A stretch of DNA of 64,000 nt, from the NCBI RefSeq assembly GCF_002250835.2, contig NZ_NOJY02000003.1, positions 112,908-176,907 on the forward strand, given 5' to 3'. Each line of letters opens with the position of its first letter. Position 1 is the first letter of the stretch. Below the pieces are notes generated by a model, which saw only the letters and a list, made by a program, of their open reading frames with translations, did no database searches and was not told where the DNA came from. Source of the DNA: Romboutsia weinsteinii. GTDB lineage: Bacteria > Bacillota > Clostridia > Peptostreptococcales > Peptostreptococcaceae. This document shows, in pieces, positions 53,531 to 62,151 of the stretch. A program made the position numbers and the translations under genes.

Positions 53531-53548
53531 GACAGCTAAAAAGCTGTC
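53531..53548 (-). terminator. Intrinsic terminator of argS
   Basis: GACAGCT-AAAA-AGCTGTC with a run of T's following on the minus strand, 18 bases past the argS stop. Confidence 0.85.
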
Positions 53549-53565
53549 ACATGTAGGATATATCC

Positions 53566-55266
53566 CTACATTCTTTCTGGTGCTTGCATTCCTAGTAAGC
53601 TTAGACCATTTTCTAAACTTTGTCTAGTAGCTTCAACTAATGCTAATCTTGCATTCCTTAATTCTACATCATCAACTAATATTGGATTATCATGATAGAA
53701 TTTATTGAAAGCTTGAGCTAAATCTAGTACAAATCTAGTTACTATATGTGGCTCATTTCTTCTTAACGATGAAAGTATGCTCTTATTAAATGAACCTATT
53801 ACCTTTAGCACTTCTGCACTATCTCCGTTAGATAATAATTCATAGTTAACATCTGCAGTTACCTCTTGTTCTGCTTTTCTTAAAACTGCACAACATCTAG
53901 CATGAGTATATTGAACATAAGGTCCAGTCTCACCTTCAAAGCTTAATGTTCTCTCCCAAGAGAATGTGTAATCTTTTATTCTACTGTTAGATAATTCTTG
54001 GAATACTACAGCTCCAACCCCTACTTGCTTAGCTATTTCATCTACATTTTTAGCCTCAGGGTTTTTAGCAAGCATTGTTTCTTTAGTTTTTTCTATAGCT
54101 TGCTTTAATACGTCCTCTAAGAATACTACTCTACCTTTTCTAGTAGACATAGTTCCTTCTTCTAAAGCAACCATACCAAATGGAACGTGAACTAAGTCTT
54201 TAGCCCATTCGAATCCAACAAGCTCTAATACCTTAAATAATTGTTGGAAGTGTAAACTTTGTTGAGATCCAACTACATATATACACTTTTCAAAATCATA
54301 ATTATTTTTTCTATATAAAGCTGCCGCTAAATCTCTAGTCATGTATAATGTTGAACCATCAGTCTTAGTTATAAGAGCTGGAGGCATATTGAATTCTTCT
54401 AAATCTACAACATTAGTACCTTGAGATTCTTGTAATAATCCCTTTTCATTTATTAGTTTTATAACATCATCCATCTTATCTGAGTAGAAACTTTCTCCAG
54501 CATAAGAATCAAATTGTATATCTAATAAATCATAAACTCTAGCAAATTCCTTTAAACTTTCGTCTCTGAACCATTTCCATAATTCTTTAGCTTCTTCATC
54601 ATCATTTTCTAACTTAGTAAACCAAGCTCTTGCTTCATCTTCCATTTCTGGCTTAGATTCAGCTTCATCATGGAATTGTACGTATAACTTTAATAATTCT
54701 GGTATAGGGTTAGCTTCTACAGTCTTTTTATCACCCCATAATTTAAATGCTACTATAAGCTTACCAAATTGAGTTCCGTAGTCTCCTAAGTGGTTTACTC
54801 TTACTACATCGTATCCTTGAGAATCATATATTTTATATAATGAATTCCCTATAACAGTAGTTCTTATATGACCTATATGGAAAGGCTTCGCTATGTTAGG
54901 AGATGAGAAATCTATTACTACAGATTTTTCTTGTCCTAAATCACTATGTCCGTACTTTTCTTTTTGAGTTAATACTTCTTTTATAACAGTTTCTGCTAAT
55001 TGAGATTTGTTTACGAAGAAGTTAACATATCCACCTAATGGCATTACTTTAGATATTACTCCACTAGCTTCTATAGTAGATGATAAATCTTCAGCTATCA
55101 TATTTGGTGCTTTTCTAAATACTTTTGCTAATTTGAAGCATGGGAAAGCATAATCTCCCATTTCTTTATTTGGTGGAACTTCTATAAGTCCTAATATTTC
55201 GTCTACAGTTAAATCTTCTATCTTTTCCTTAAGGCAATTGGCGATTGCTACCTTGAAATCTTGCAT
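53566..55266 (-). CDS. argS: Arginyl-tRNA synthetase
   Basis: 566 residues from ATG 55266 (MQDFKVAIANCLKEKI), with GAGAGGAG upstream; the 15 codons before it belong to a longer frame without a start signal. Class I signatures: HIGH-type PFHIGHIRTTVIG and the KMSKS-equivalent TMSTRKG. An anticodon-binding DALR domain (about 450-566) closes the protein (ETGPYVQYTHARCCAVLRKA just before it). It charges tRNA-Arg. Confidence 0.95.
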   Translation of the reverse strand: MQDFKVAIANCLKEKIEDLTVDEILGLIEVPPNKEMGDYAFPCFKLAKVFRKAPNMIAEDLSSTIEASGVISKVMPLGGYVNFFVNKSQLAETVIKEVLTQKEKYGHSDLGQEKSVVIDFSSPNIAKPFHIGHIRTTVIGNSLYKIYDSQGYDVVRVNHLGDYGTQFGKLIVAFKLWGDKKTVEANPIPELLKLYVQFHDEAESKPEMEDEARAWFTKLENDDEEAKELWKWFRDESLKEFARVYDLLDIQFDSYAGESFYSDKMDDVIKLINEKGLLQESQGTNVVDLEEFNMPPALITKTDGSTLYMTRDLAAALYRKNNYDFEKCIYVVGSQQSLHFQQLFKVLELVGFEWAKDLVHVPFGMVALEEGTMSTRKGRVVFLEDVLKQAIEKTKETMLAKNPEAKNVDEIAKQVGVGAVVFQELSNSRIKDYTFSWERTLSFEGETGPYVQYTHARCCAVLRKAEQEVTADVNYELLSNGDSAEVLKVIGSFNKSILSSLRRNEPHIVTRFVLDLAQAFNKFYHDNPILVDDVELRNARLALVEATRQSLENGLSLLGMQAPERM

Positions 55267-55358
55267 TATGTTGCTCCTCTCTCTATCTCTTATTACTTTA
55301 TGGTAAATCAATTCATAAGTTTTTTCAAGATATTTGACATATTTCGTTATATTATGAG

Positions 55359-55793
55359 TTATATTTCTTTTTCGCTAGTTACTTTTATATTATTCTGTCT
55401 TAATAATGCAGCCGTTACACCTTGTCCAGGTATTTTTTTCCCTGAAAAAGTTCCATCATATATCAAACTAGATCCACATGATGGACTTCCTTCTTTTAAT
55501 ATAGCTTCCCTACATCCATATATTTGAGCTATCTTTAAAGTCTCTACTGCACCTTTTTTAAAATTACCCGTTACGTCTATATTTTTATTACTTATAACTT
55601 TATCTTGCTTACCGCATTCACCCTTTGATATAATTTCAGCTGGATCTCTCGGAGTAGAAAGTCCGCCCAGTTGTTCTGGGCAAACTAATACAAAAATTTT
55701 GTCTTTTAAGTATTCTTTTACCTTCTCACTTTCATTATTATCTCCACTATATTTACAGTTTATTCCAAGTAAGCATGCAGATACTAATATCAT
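55359..55793 (-). CDS. DUF523 family protein (TudS-like)
   Basis: 144 residues, with VSACLLGINCKYSG at the N-terminus, VCPEQLGGLSTPR and KEGSPSCGSSLIYDG, which are the conserved DUF523 cysteine motifs; KGKEIPGQG-type loop follows. The family includes thiouracil desulfidase TudS. It follows mutS2 directly with a 33-base gap and is likely in its operon. Confidence 0.85.
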   Translation of the reverse strand: MILVSACLLGINCKYSGDNNESEKVKEYLKDKIFVLVCPEQLGGLSTPRDPAEIISKGECGKQDKVISNKNIDVTGNFKKGAVETLKIAQIYGCREAILKEGSPSCGSSLIYDGTFSGKKIPGQGVTAALLRQNNIKVTSEKEI

Positions 55794-55826
55794 TTTATAT
55801 TCCCGCCTTTATCATAAGCTTTTTAT

Positions 55827-58205
55827 CTATTTTAACGTGATCATCGTTACACCAGCTCCACCTTCACCATATTGACCTGGTCTTTGAGATTTAACGTGTT
55901 TGTGTCTTTTAAGTATATCTTGAAGTCCTGATTTTAATACACCTGTACCTATACCATGTATTATTGTGACAGATTCTAGGCCTGCTACGTACGCGTCATC
56001 TAAGTACTTATCAACTTCCATTATAGCTTCCTCTAAATTCATGCCTCTTAAGTCTACTTCACTCTTTACATTTCCTGATTTAGATTTTATTATACTTCTT
56101 GTAGTTTTTGTAACTGTAGTTTTAGCATCCTTCTTAGATTTTTGAAGCGACTTAAATGGTAAATTCATTTTCATTATTCCCAATTGAACTACAGCTTCTT
56201 TTTTCTTTTCATCTACAGAAACTACAGTTCCTTGCTGATTTAAAGTTATTACCTTAACTTCATCTCCTGCACTCAGGTTCTTTATTTCTTTTGTAGTAAC
56301 CTTAGGTACTATCATACTCTTAACTGTTGGTTGCAATGCACCCATAGATTTAGATAATTCTTTTCTAAGGTCTTCTATTTGCTGATTTTTTTCTTTAGAA
56401 GCACGTTCATCTTCTAACCTTCTTAATTCTTTAATTATAAAGTCAACTTCTTCTTTTGCCTGTCTCGTTATTCTAAATGCTTCTGACTTAGCTTGTTCTA
56501 TTAATTTTTCTTTTTGATTTGCTAGTTTTTCTAGCTTTTCATCATATTCTATCTTTAGTCTTTCAATTTGAGCTTTTAGCTTCTCTGCCTCTAATCTCTC
56601 TTCTTCCGCTTTTATTCTATTTTTCTCTACGTTTTGAAGAACATCTTCTAATTCTATATTATCTGTATTTATAAATTCTTTTGCTCTAGTAATCACATAG
56701 TCACTAAGACCTAATTTTTTAGATATTTCAAATGCATTTGATTTTCCAGGAACTCCGATAAGTAGTCTATATGTGGGACTTAAAGTTTCTAAATCAAACT
56801 CAACAGCTGCATTTTCAACTCCTGGCTTAGTTAATGCATAGTTTTTAATTTCACTATAGTGAGTAGTTGCTATACATTTTGCTCCTGCCATATTTACATC
56901 TTCTAATATTGCTATTGCAAGTGCGGCTCCTTCTATAGGGTCTGTACCAGCTCCTAATTCATCAAATATTACTAAAGAATCTGCTGTAACTTCACTTAAT
57001 ATAGACACTATATTCGTCATATGAGACGAGAAGGTAGATAAGCTTTGTTCTATACTTTGTTCATCCCCAATATCTGCAAATATATTATCATATATACACA
57101 TGCTGCTTCCAAAATCTGCTGGTATATGAAGTCCACTTTGAGTCATAAGTGCAAATAGACCTACAGTTTTGATAGTTACTGTCTTACCACCTGTATTTGG
57201 TCCCGTTATAACCAATGTATGGAAATCTCTACCTAGATAAACTGAATTTGGAACTACTTTATCTTTATCTAGTAATGGATGTCTTCCTTTTTTAATATTT
57301 ATATATTTATCTTCATTTAATTCAGGAGAAACAGCTCTCATCTGAACTGATAGTTTTCCTTTTGCAAATGCAAAATCTAATCTACCTAAAATCTCTTGAT
57401 TAGATATTATATCCTCACTAACTTCTCCAATCATGGCTGATAATTCAGCTAAGATTCTTTCGATTTCCTCTTTTTCATCTAATCTTAGCTTTCTTAATTC
57501 ATTATTCATTTCAACTATGCTCATAGGCTCTATAAACAGTGTAGCACCAGTTGAAGATTGATCATGTACAATACCAGTTACTTGAGATCTATACTCTGCT
57601 TTTACAGGCACTACAAATCGATCTCCTCTTACTGAGATTATTGCATCCTGTAAATATTTTTGGTATGTAGTTGAAGTTATTATTGAATTTAGTTTTGATC
57701 TTATTGATTGATTCTTTTGTACTATCCTTCTTCTCAAATCTCTAAGCGTACTTGATGCATTATCAGATACTTCTATTTCACTTACTATTGCATTATATAT
57801 TGCATCTTCTATATCTCTATATACATATAGTGAGTTTGACATAGATTGAATTATTGGATAATTAAAATCCTCTTCATCTGAGCTAGATAGATTATTCTTT
57901 AATGTTCTAGCAGCTCTTAAGGTATCTGCTACCATTATTAAACTGCCTGCATCTAGAGATGCTCCAATATTTGCTCTCTTTACTTTATCTTCTATATCAT
58001 GAATCCCTGATAGTCCTGTTATACCTCTTTTTAAATATATAGCCTGTGCTTCATTAGTTTCTTCTAGCATATATTTAACGTCTTCGAAATCAGAACTCGG
58101 CATTAGTTTTTCTATATATTTTAAACCTAAAGAAGATGAAGCTTTTTCCTTTAACATGTCTATTATTTTATTAAATTCTAAAACTCTTAGCGATTTCTCG
58201 TTCAT
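55827..58205 (-). CDS. mutS2: MutS2 endonuclease
   Basis: 792 residues. ATPase with GPNTGGKTVTIKTVGL (Walker A), FDELGAGTDPIEGAALAI (Walker B), a long coiled-coil (about 510-640), and a C-terminal Smr nuclease domain with VDLRGMNLEEAIMEVDKYLD and IIHGIGTGVLKSG. It is proposed to suppress recombination or rescue collided ribosomes. No MutS-type mismatch-recognition domain at the N-terminus, as expected for MutS2. Confidence 0.94.
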   Translation of the reverse strand: MNEKSLRVLEFNKIIDMLKEKASSSLGLKYIEKLMPSSDFEDVKYMLEETNEAQAIYLKRGITGLSGIHDIEDKVKRANIGASLDAGSLIMVADTLRAARTLKNNLSSSDEEDFNYPIIQSMSNSLYVYRDIEDAIYNAIVSEIEVSDNASSTLRDLRRRIVQKNQSIRSKLNSIITSTTYQKYLQDAIISVRGDRFVVPVKAEYRSQVTGIVHDQSSTGATLFIEPMSIVEMNNELRKLRLDEKEEIERILAELSAMIGEVSEDIISNQEILGRLDFAFAKGKLSVQMRAVSPELNEDKYINIKKGRHPLLDKDKVVPNSVYLGRDFHTLVITGPNTGGKTVTIKTVGLFALMTQSGLHIPADFGSSMCIYDNIFADIGDEQSIEQSLSTFSSHMTNIVSILSEVTADSLVIFDELGAGTDPIEGAALAIAILEDVNMAGAKCIATTHYSEIKNYALTKPGVENAAVEFDLETLSPTYRLLIGVPGKSNAFEISKKLGLSDYVITRAKEFINTDNIELEDVLQNVEKNRIKAEEERLEAEKLKAQIERLKIEYDEKLEKLANQKEKLIEQAKSEAFRITRQAKEEVDFIIKELRRLEDERASKEKNQQIEDLRKELSKSMGALQPTVKSMIVPKVTTKEIKNLSAGDEVKVITLNQQGTVVSVDEKKKEAVVQLGIMKMNLPFKSLQKSKKDAKTTVTKTTRSIIKSKSGNVKSEVDLRGMNLEEAIMEVDKYLDDAYVAGLESVTIIHGIGTGVLKSGLQDILKRHKHVKSQRPGQYGEGGAGVTMITLK

Positions 58206-58385
58206 GCTTCCTCCTTATTTATCTATTTATTTTCTAGTGTTTATTTTATGTAGATTTGTATTATACTATTTATATAGCTATTTATATATTATACATAATC
58301 ACACTTTATTTGTAATATAAATTTGTATTATTAAATAAAAATAGCTAGTTAAACTAACATATTCATAAAAAAGGAGATATCAATA

Positions 58386-59837
58386 ATGGAAAATATATTA
58401 AAAGGGTTAAAGCCAGAGCTAGTTTTTAAGCATTTTGAAGAAATATCTCAAATCCCTAGAGGTTCTGGAAATGAAAAAGCTATAAGTGATTTTTTACTTA
58501 AATTTGGTAAAGATTTAGGATTTGAGTCTATACAAGATGAACACCTAAATATAATAATCAAAAAGCCAGCTACTAAAGGTTATGAGAATTGTCCTGGAGT
58601 AATTCTTCAAGGCCATATGGATATGGTTTGTGAGAAAAATAAAGACACTGTACATGATTTCGAAAAAGACCCTATCAAATTAAGAGTTGATGGTGACATG
58701 ATATATGCTACAGGAACTACTCTTGGTGGTGATAATGGTATAGCTGTAGCTATGGGTATGGCAGTTGTATCTTCCAATGATGTAGAACATCCAGCTATAG
58801 AACTTTTATTTACTACTGATGAAGAAGTTGGTATGACTGGAGCTATGAAGTTAAATGGTAAAAACCTTTCTGGAAAATATATAATCAACTTAGATTCTGA
58901 GGAAGAAGGATATATTTTAGTTAGCTGTGCAGGAGGAGTGACTACATTTAACAAAGTACCTGTTGAATATGAAAAAGTATGTTCTGAGAAACAAGGTCTA
59001 CTAGTAGAAATTAAAGGTCTAAAAGGTGGACACTCTGGTATGGATATTATCAAACAGAGAGCTAACTCTAATAGATTATTAGGTAGATTATTAAATTTAT
59101 TAGATATAGACTATGATTTAGCTAAAGTTGAGGGTGGTTCTAAAAATAATGCAATACCACGTGAGGCTGATGCTTTAATTACAGTAAGTAAGTCTGATGT
59201 AGAAAATACTAAGAAAAAAATATCTGAAATTGAAAGTATATTTAAGCATGAGTTTAGTACTTCTGACCCTGATATATCTATAAACTGTTCTGAAACTACT
59301 GTAGAAAAAGTATTTACTTGTGATTCTAAAGATAGAGTTATTAAGTTAATAAACTTAATGCCTAATGGTATTCAAACTATGAGCATGGATATTGAAGGTT
59401 TAGTGGAAAGTTCTACTAATTTAGGTGTACTTAAAACAATTGATAATGAAGTAATATGTGAATGTGCGGTTAGAAGTTCTGTTGAAACATTAAGAACTGA
59501 TATTACAAATAAGATGAAACTTTTAGCTTGTGCTCTAGGTGGAGCTTATGAATCTGAAGATCCATATCCTGCTTGGGAGTACCGTAAGGGATCTAAGCTT
59601 GAACAAATATGTGTAGATGCATATAAAAAATTAACTGGTAAAGATCCTGTAATAATGGCAATACATGCAGGACTTGAGTGTGGGCTATTATTAGAGCATT
59701 TACCTGATGCCGAAGCTATATCTATAGGACCTAATATGGCCGATGTTCATACACCTAATGAGCATTTGAGTATATCTTCTACTGAAAATACTTGGAATTA
59801 CTTATTAGCTATATTGAAATCTATGAATCAACTTTAG
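58386..59837 (+). CDS. pepD: Aminoacyl-histidine dipeptidase (M20C, PepD)
   Basis: 483 residues, family length. Zinc-binding residues are in LQGHMDMV, GDNGIAVAMG, TTDEEVGMTGA and the C-terminal IHAGLECG. It cleaves Xaa-His dipeptides such as carnosine and other small peptides. AAAGGAGAT lies upstream of ATG 58386. It is divergent from mutS2. Confidence 0.94.
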   Translation: MENILKGLKPELVFKHFEEISQIPRGSGNEKAISDFLLKFGKDLGFESIQDEHLNIIIKKPATKGYENCPGVILQGHMDMVCEKNKDTVHDFEKDPIKLRVDGDMIYATGTTLGGDNGIAVAMGMAVVSSNDVEHPAIELLFTTDEEVGMTGAMKLNGKNLSGKYIINLDSEEEGYILVSCAGGVTTFNKVPVEYEKVCSEKQGLLVEIKGLKGGHSGMDIIKQRANSNRLLGRLLNLLDIDYDLAKVEGGSKNNAIPREADALITVSKSDVENTKKKISEIESIFKHEFSTSDPDISINCSETTVEKVFTCDSKDRVIKLINLMPNGIQTMSMDIEGLVESSTNLGVLKTIDNEVICECAVRSSVETLRTDITNKMKLLACALGGAYESEDPYPAWEYRKGSKLEQICVDAYKKLTGKDPVIMAIHAGLECGLLLEHLPDAEAISIGPNMADVHTPNEHLSISSTENTWNYLLAILKSMNQL

Positions 59838-59861
59838 TATATAAATATTTTTTATACAAAT

Positions 59862-59888
59862 AACGGTGTACTATATTAGTACACCGTT
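59862..59888. terminator. Bidirectional terminator after pepD
   Basis: AACGGTGTAC (59862-59871) pairs with GTACACCGTT (59879-59888), with T's on both sides. Confidence 0.8.
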
Positions 59889-59922
59889 TAATATTTTAAA
59901 ATCTAATTTTTATAATTTAATT

Positions 59923-60084
59923 CTATAAAACTTTACACTTACCGCCACATTCGAAGCATACTAAATCTGGATTTTTGTGTTCACTTATTTGTACAGATAC
60001 CGATTTACATTTTTCACACTTTAGTTTATACACATTCCCAGTGTTTAATAATGGTTGAATTAAATCATTTTTATTATCTTTCAT
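59923..60084 (-). CDS. Small zinc-ribbon-like protein (53 residues)
   Basis: A minus-strand frame from ATG 60084 to TAG 59923, 53 residues, starting MKDNKNDLIQ. It has CEKC at 23-26 and CFECGGKC at 43-50, a pattern of a four-cysteine zinc ribbon (or CxxC/CxxC metal site). GGGGAG lies upstream of the start, and the spacing to the neighbours is normal. No function can be assigned. It is too short for most automated frame listings. Confidence 0.65.
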   Translation of the reverse strand: MKDNKNDLIQPLLNTGNVYKLKCEKCKSVSVQISEHKNPDLVCFECGGKCKVL

Positions 60085-60165
60085 TAAATTTACTCCCCTA
60101 ATTTTTTATTATCTTTAATATAACATATTATTACCTATATTTTACATATAATTCAAAGTATTTAT

Positions 60166-60537
60166 TTACCACTGATCTGGCTTTATTAGTTCTCCTGTGT
60201 ACATATTTATCATATGAGTTCCAATATTATTTTCATCACTATGTTCATGAGAGCTATGCTCATCTTCATCTTCCAAATTTTCAAGGTTAACATCCACAAC
60301 ATATTTGTCACCAATTGTTTTTATTTCATCCTCAGTCACATGTATAAGGTCTCCATACTCTGCTTTAAGAATATTTATTACATTTTCCTTTGATATAGGG
60401 TTTACATTTTCAGCTATATTTTCTATATCCATGTTTTTATCAATACCATCTTCTTGATTTTTTAATTTACTTATTCCTATAAAGCCTATAGGTATAATAA
60501 TTATTGTTGCTATAATTGCTATTAATGTTTTTTTCAT
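60166..60537 (-). CDS. Membrane-anchored acidic/His-rich protein
   Basis: 123 residues with one N-terminal transmembrane helix (about 4-22, no lipobox). The outer part has VINILKAEYGDLIHVTEDEI and DKYVVDVNLENLEDEDEHSS, then HEHSDENNIGTHMINMYTGE, like a PepSY-type fold with an acidic, His-containing metal-binding loop. It starts two bases past the stop of the GNAT gene, so they form one operon. Function unknown. Confidence 0.65.
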   Translation of the reverse strand: MKKTLIAIIATIIIIPIGFIGISKLKNQEDGIDKNMDIENIAENVNPISKENVINILKAEYGDLIHVTEDEIKTIGDKYVVDVNLENLEDEDEHSSHEHSDENNIGTHMINMYTGELIKPDQW

Positions 60538-60539
60538 AT

Positions 60540-61415
60540 TTATTCTCCATCTGTAAGTTTAATCCAATGTCCTAAAGTTTTTTTTACTTCAAATCCTCTT
60601 TTCAAGTACATATTATAAGCTATTTTATTTTCTTCAATAACTATCAAAGATACTTTCTTTACATTTTTTTGATTTAAAAATTCAATGGCTTTATCTAATA
60701 TTAATTTGCCATACCCTTTATTTCTGTAGCCTTTACATAGACCTATATCAAATATACCTTCTTCTTCATTAATCGTTACTTCCATAAACCCGATCCTTTT
60801 ATTACCATCTAAAACAAAGAAATAATAGTTTAAGTCATTTATATTCGTTATATTCTCTTCTACTTTATTAATATTTGTTATCGTACCATGAGGCATATCA
60901 CTAAAGGAATCATTATATATTTTAATATATTCATATTTATTCCCTTCTGATAGGGTTTCTAAATCTAAAATATTAGCTATTGTGTTTCTATTTTCTAGGT
61001 TCATTTTATATGAATTGTACTGCGCATACAAGCCTAATTTATCTAGTATATGTTTGTCACTCACTCCTAGTCTAATATCATTTGCCCCATATTCTCTAGA
61101 TACATCTATGGCTCTTTGTACTATTTCACTTAATATTATATTTATGTTGCAAATACCTTCAAGTATTTCAAATTGATGTATATAGGATGAGTTTAAATCT
61201 TTAGCTACTTCGAGAACAATGCATAGCTTAGCTACTACTTTATTATCAATAATATAAAGCAATACTCCTCTTCCATAGTCATATATAGATAAATTAAATA
61301 ATTTTTCTATATCCTCTTTGCTCTTTTTATCACTATTATTTCTATTTATAAAATCACAAAATAAGTTCTTTTCATCTTGTTCAAGGCTATTATAGCTTTT
61401 AATACTACCTATCAT
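60540..61415 (-). CDS. GNAT family acetyltransferase
   Basis: 291 residues. The C-terminal half (about 160-291) has the GNAT signature: motif A GLCKGYRNKGYGKLILDKAI and VKKVSLIVIEENKIAYNMYL then KRGFEV. The N-terminal half has a weaker GNAT-like fold. Substrate not predictable. In operon with the membrane-anchored protein downstream. Confidence 0.85.
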   Translation of the reverse strand: MIGSIKSYNSLEQDEKNLFCDFINRNNSDKKSKEDIEKLFNLSIYDYGRGVLLYIIDNKVVAKLCIVLEVAKDLNSSYIHQFEILEGICNINIILSEIVQRAIDVSREYGANDIRLGVSDKHILDKLGLYAQYNSYKMNLENRNTIANILDLETLSEGNKYEYIKIYNDSFSDMPHGTITNINKVEENITNINDLNYYFFVLDGNKRIGFMEVTINEEEGIFDIGLCKGYRNKGYGKLILDKAIEFLNQKNVKKVSLIVIEENKIAYNMYLKRGFEVKKTLGHWIKLTDGE

Positions 61416-61491
61416 GGAATTTTATCCCCCTAACTGTATTCTTATAATACGTACACTTGTCCATTATCTTAATACTAGCAAAATAAATACT

Positions 61492-61523
61492 AAAAGGGCA
61501 TGCTTTATAAAACATGCCCCTTT
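61492..61523 (-). terminator. Intrinsic terminator of the HD gene
   Basis: AAAAGGGCATG (61492-61502) pairs with CATGCCCCTTT (61513-61523), one bulged C, A-run giving a T-run on the minus strand. Confidence 0.75.
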
Positions 61524-61532
61524 CATTTAATC

Positions 61533-62099
61533 CTATCCTTCTAATACATCACTGATATTTTTCATAGCATTTAATGAAATCTCAGCAAACTCTTCAAAAG
61601 GTATTCCAGTTGTTTCTATACTTCTTATTGCATCTCTATTTACATTTGAAGCAAATCTAGTTTCTTTCATTCTTTTTAATATAGACTTAGTTTTTACACT
61701 AGTTATTTTCTTATCTGGATAACCTAAAGCTATTGCAGTTATAAATCCAGTTATTGGATCTACTGCATATATTGATTTTTCCATCAAACTCTCTCTCTCT
61801 ACGCCCTTACCATCATGATGTCCAAGTATTGCTCTGTAGATTTCATCGTCTCCAAAGCTTTCTTCTTTTAGAAGTTTTACACTAGTTATTGCATGAGCTT
61901 CACAAACTACACCTGGTGTTCTACCAGTTACATCTGAATCTAAGTCATGTAAAAGTCCAGCAATTGCCCACTTTTCTTCATTACCTGGATCTAATTTCTT
62001 TGCAAGTTCCTTCATTACAGCTTCTACAGCATAACTATGCTTTATCATTCTATCTGTTTTTAAATATTTAAATAATATTTCTAAAGCTTCTTCTCTCAT
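61533..62099 (-). CDS. HD-domain hydrolase
   Basis: 188 residues with H21 (KHSYAVE), H51-D52 (LLHDLDSD) and H79-type residues (CEAHAITSV, ILGHHDGKG), the metal-binding pattern of HD/HDIG-type phosphohydrolases. Substrate unknown; such short proteins often act on nucleotides or in tRNA or stress signalling. Confidence 0.8.
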   Translation of the reverse strand: MREEALEILFKYLKTDRMIKHSYAVEAVMKELAKKLDPGNEEKWAIAGLLHDLDSDVTGRTPGVVCEAHAITSVKLLKEESFGDDEIYRAILGHHDGKGVERESLMEKSIYAVDPITGFITAIALGYPDKKITSVKTKSILKRMKETRFASNVNRDAIRSIETTGIPFEEFAEISLNAMKNISDVLEG

Positions 62100-62151
62100 G
62101 ATTTTACCCCTTATGAAAATTTGTTATAGTTTTAATATATCACTTATATCC

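Noticed and set aside
58607..59053. 148-codon open frame on the minus strand inside pepD
   Set aside because: Antisense shadow of a well-conserved peptidase, with no RBS and no protein family.
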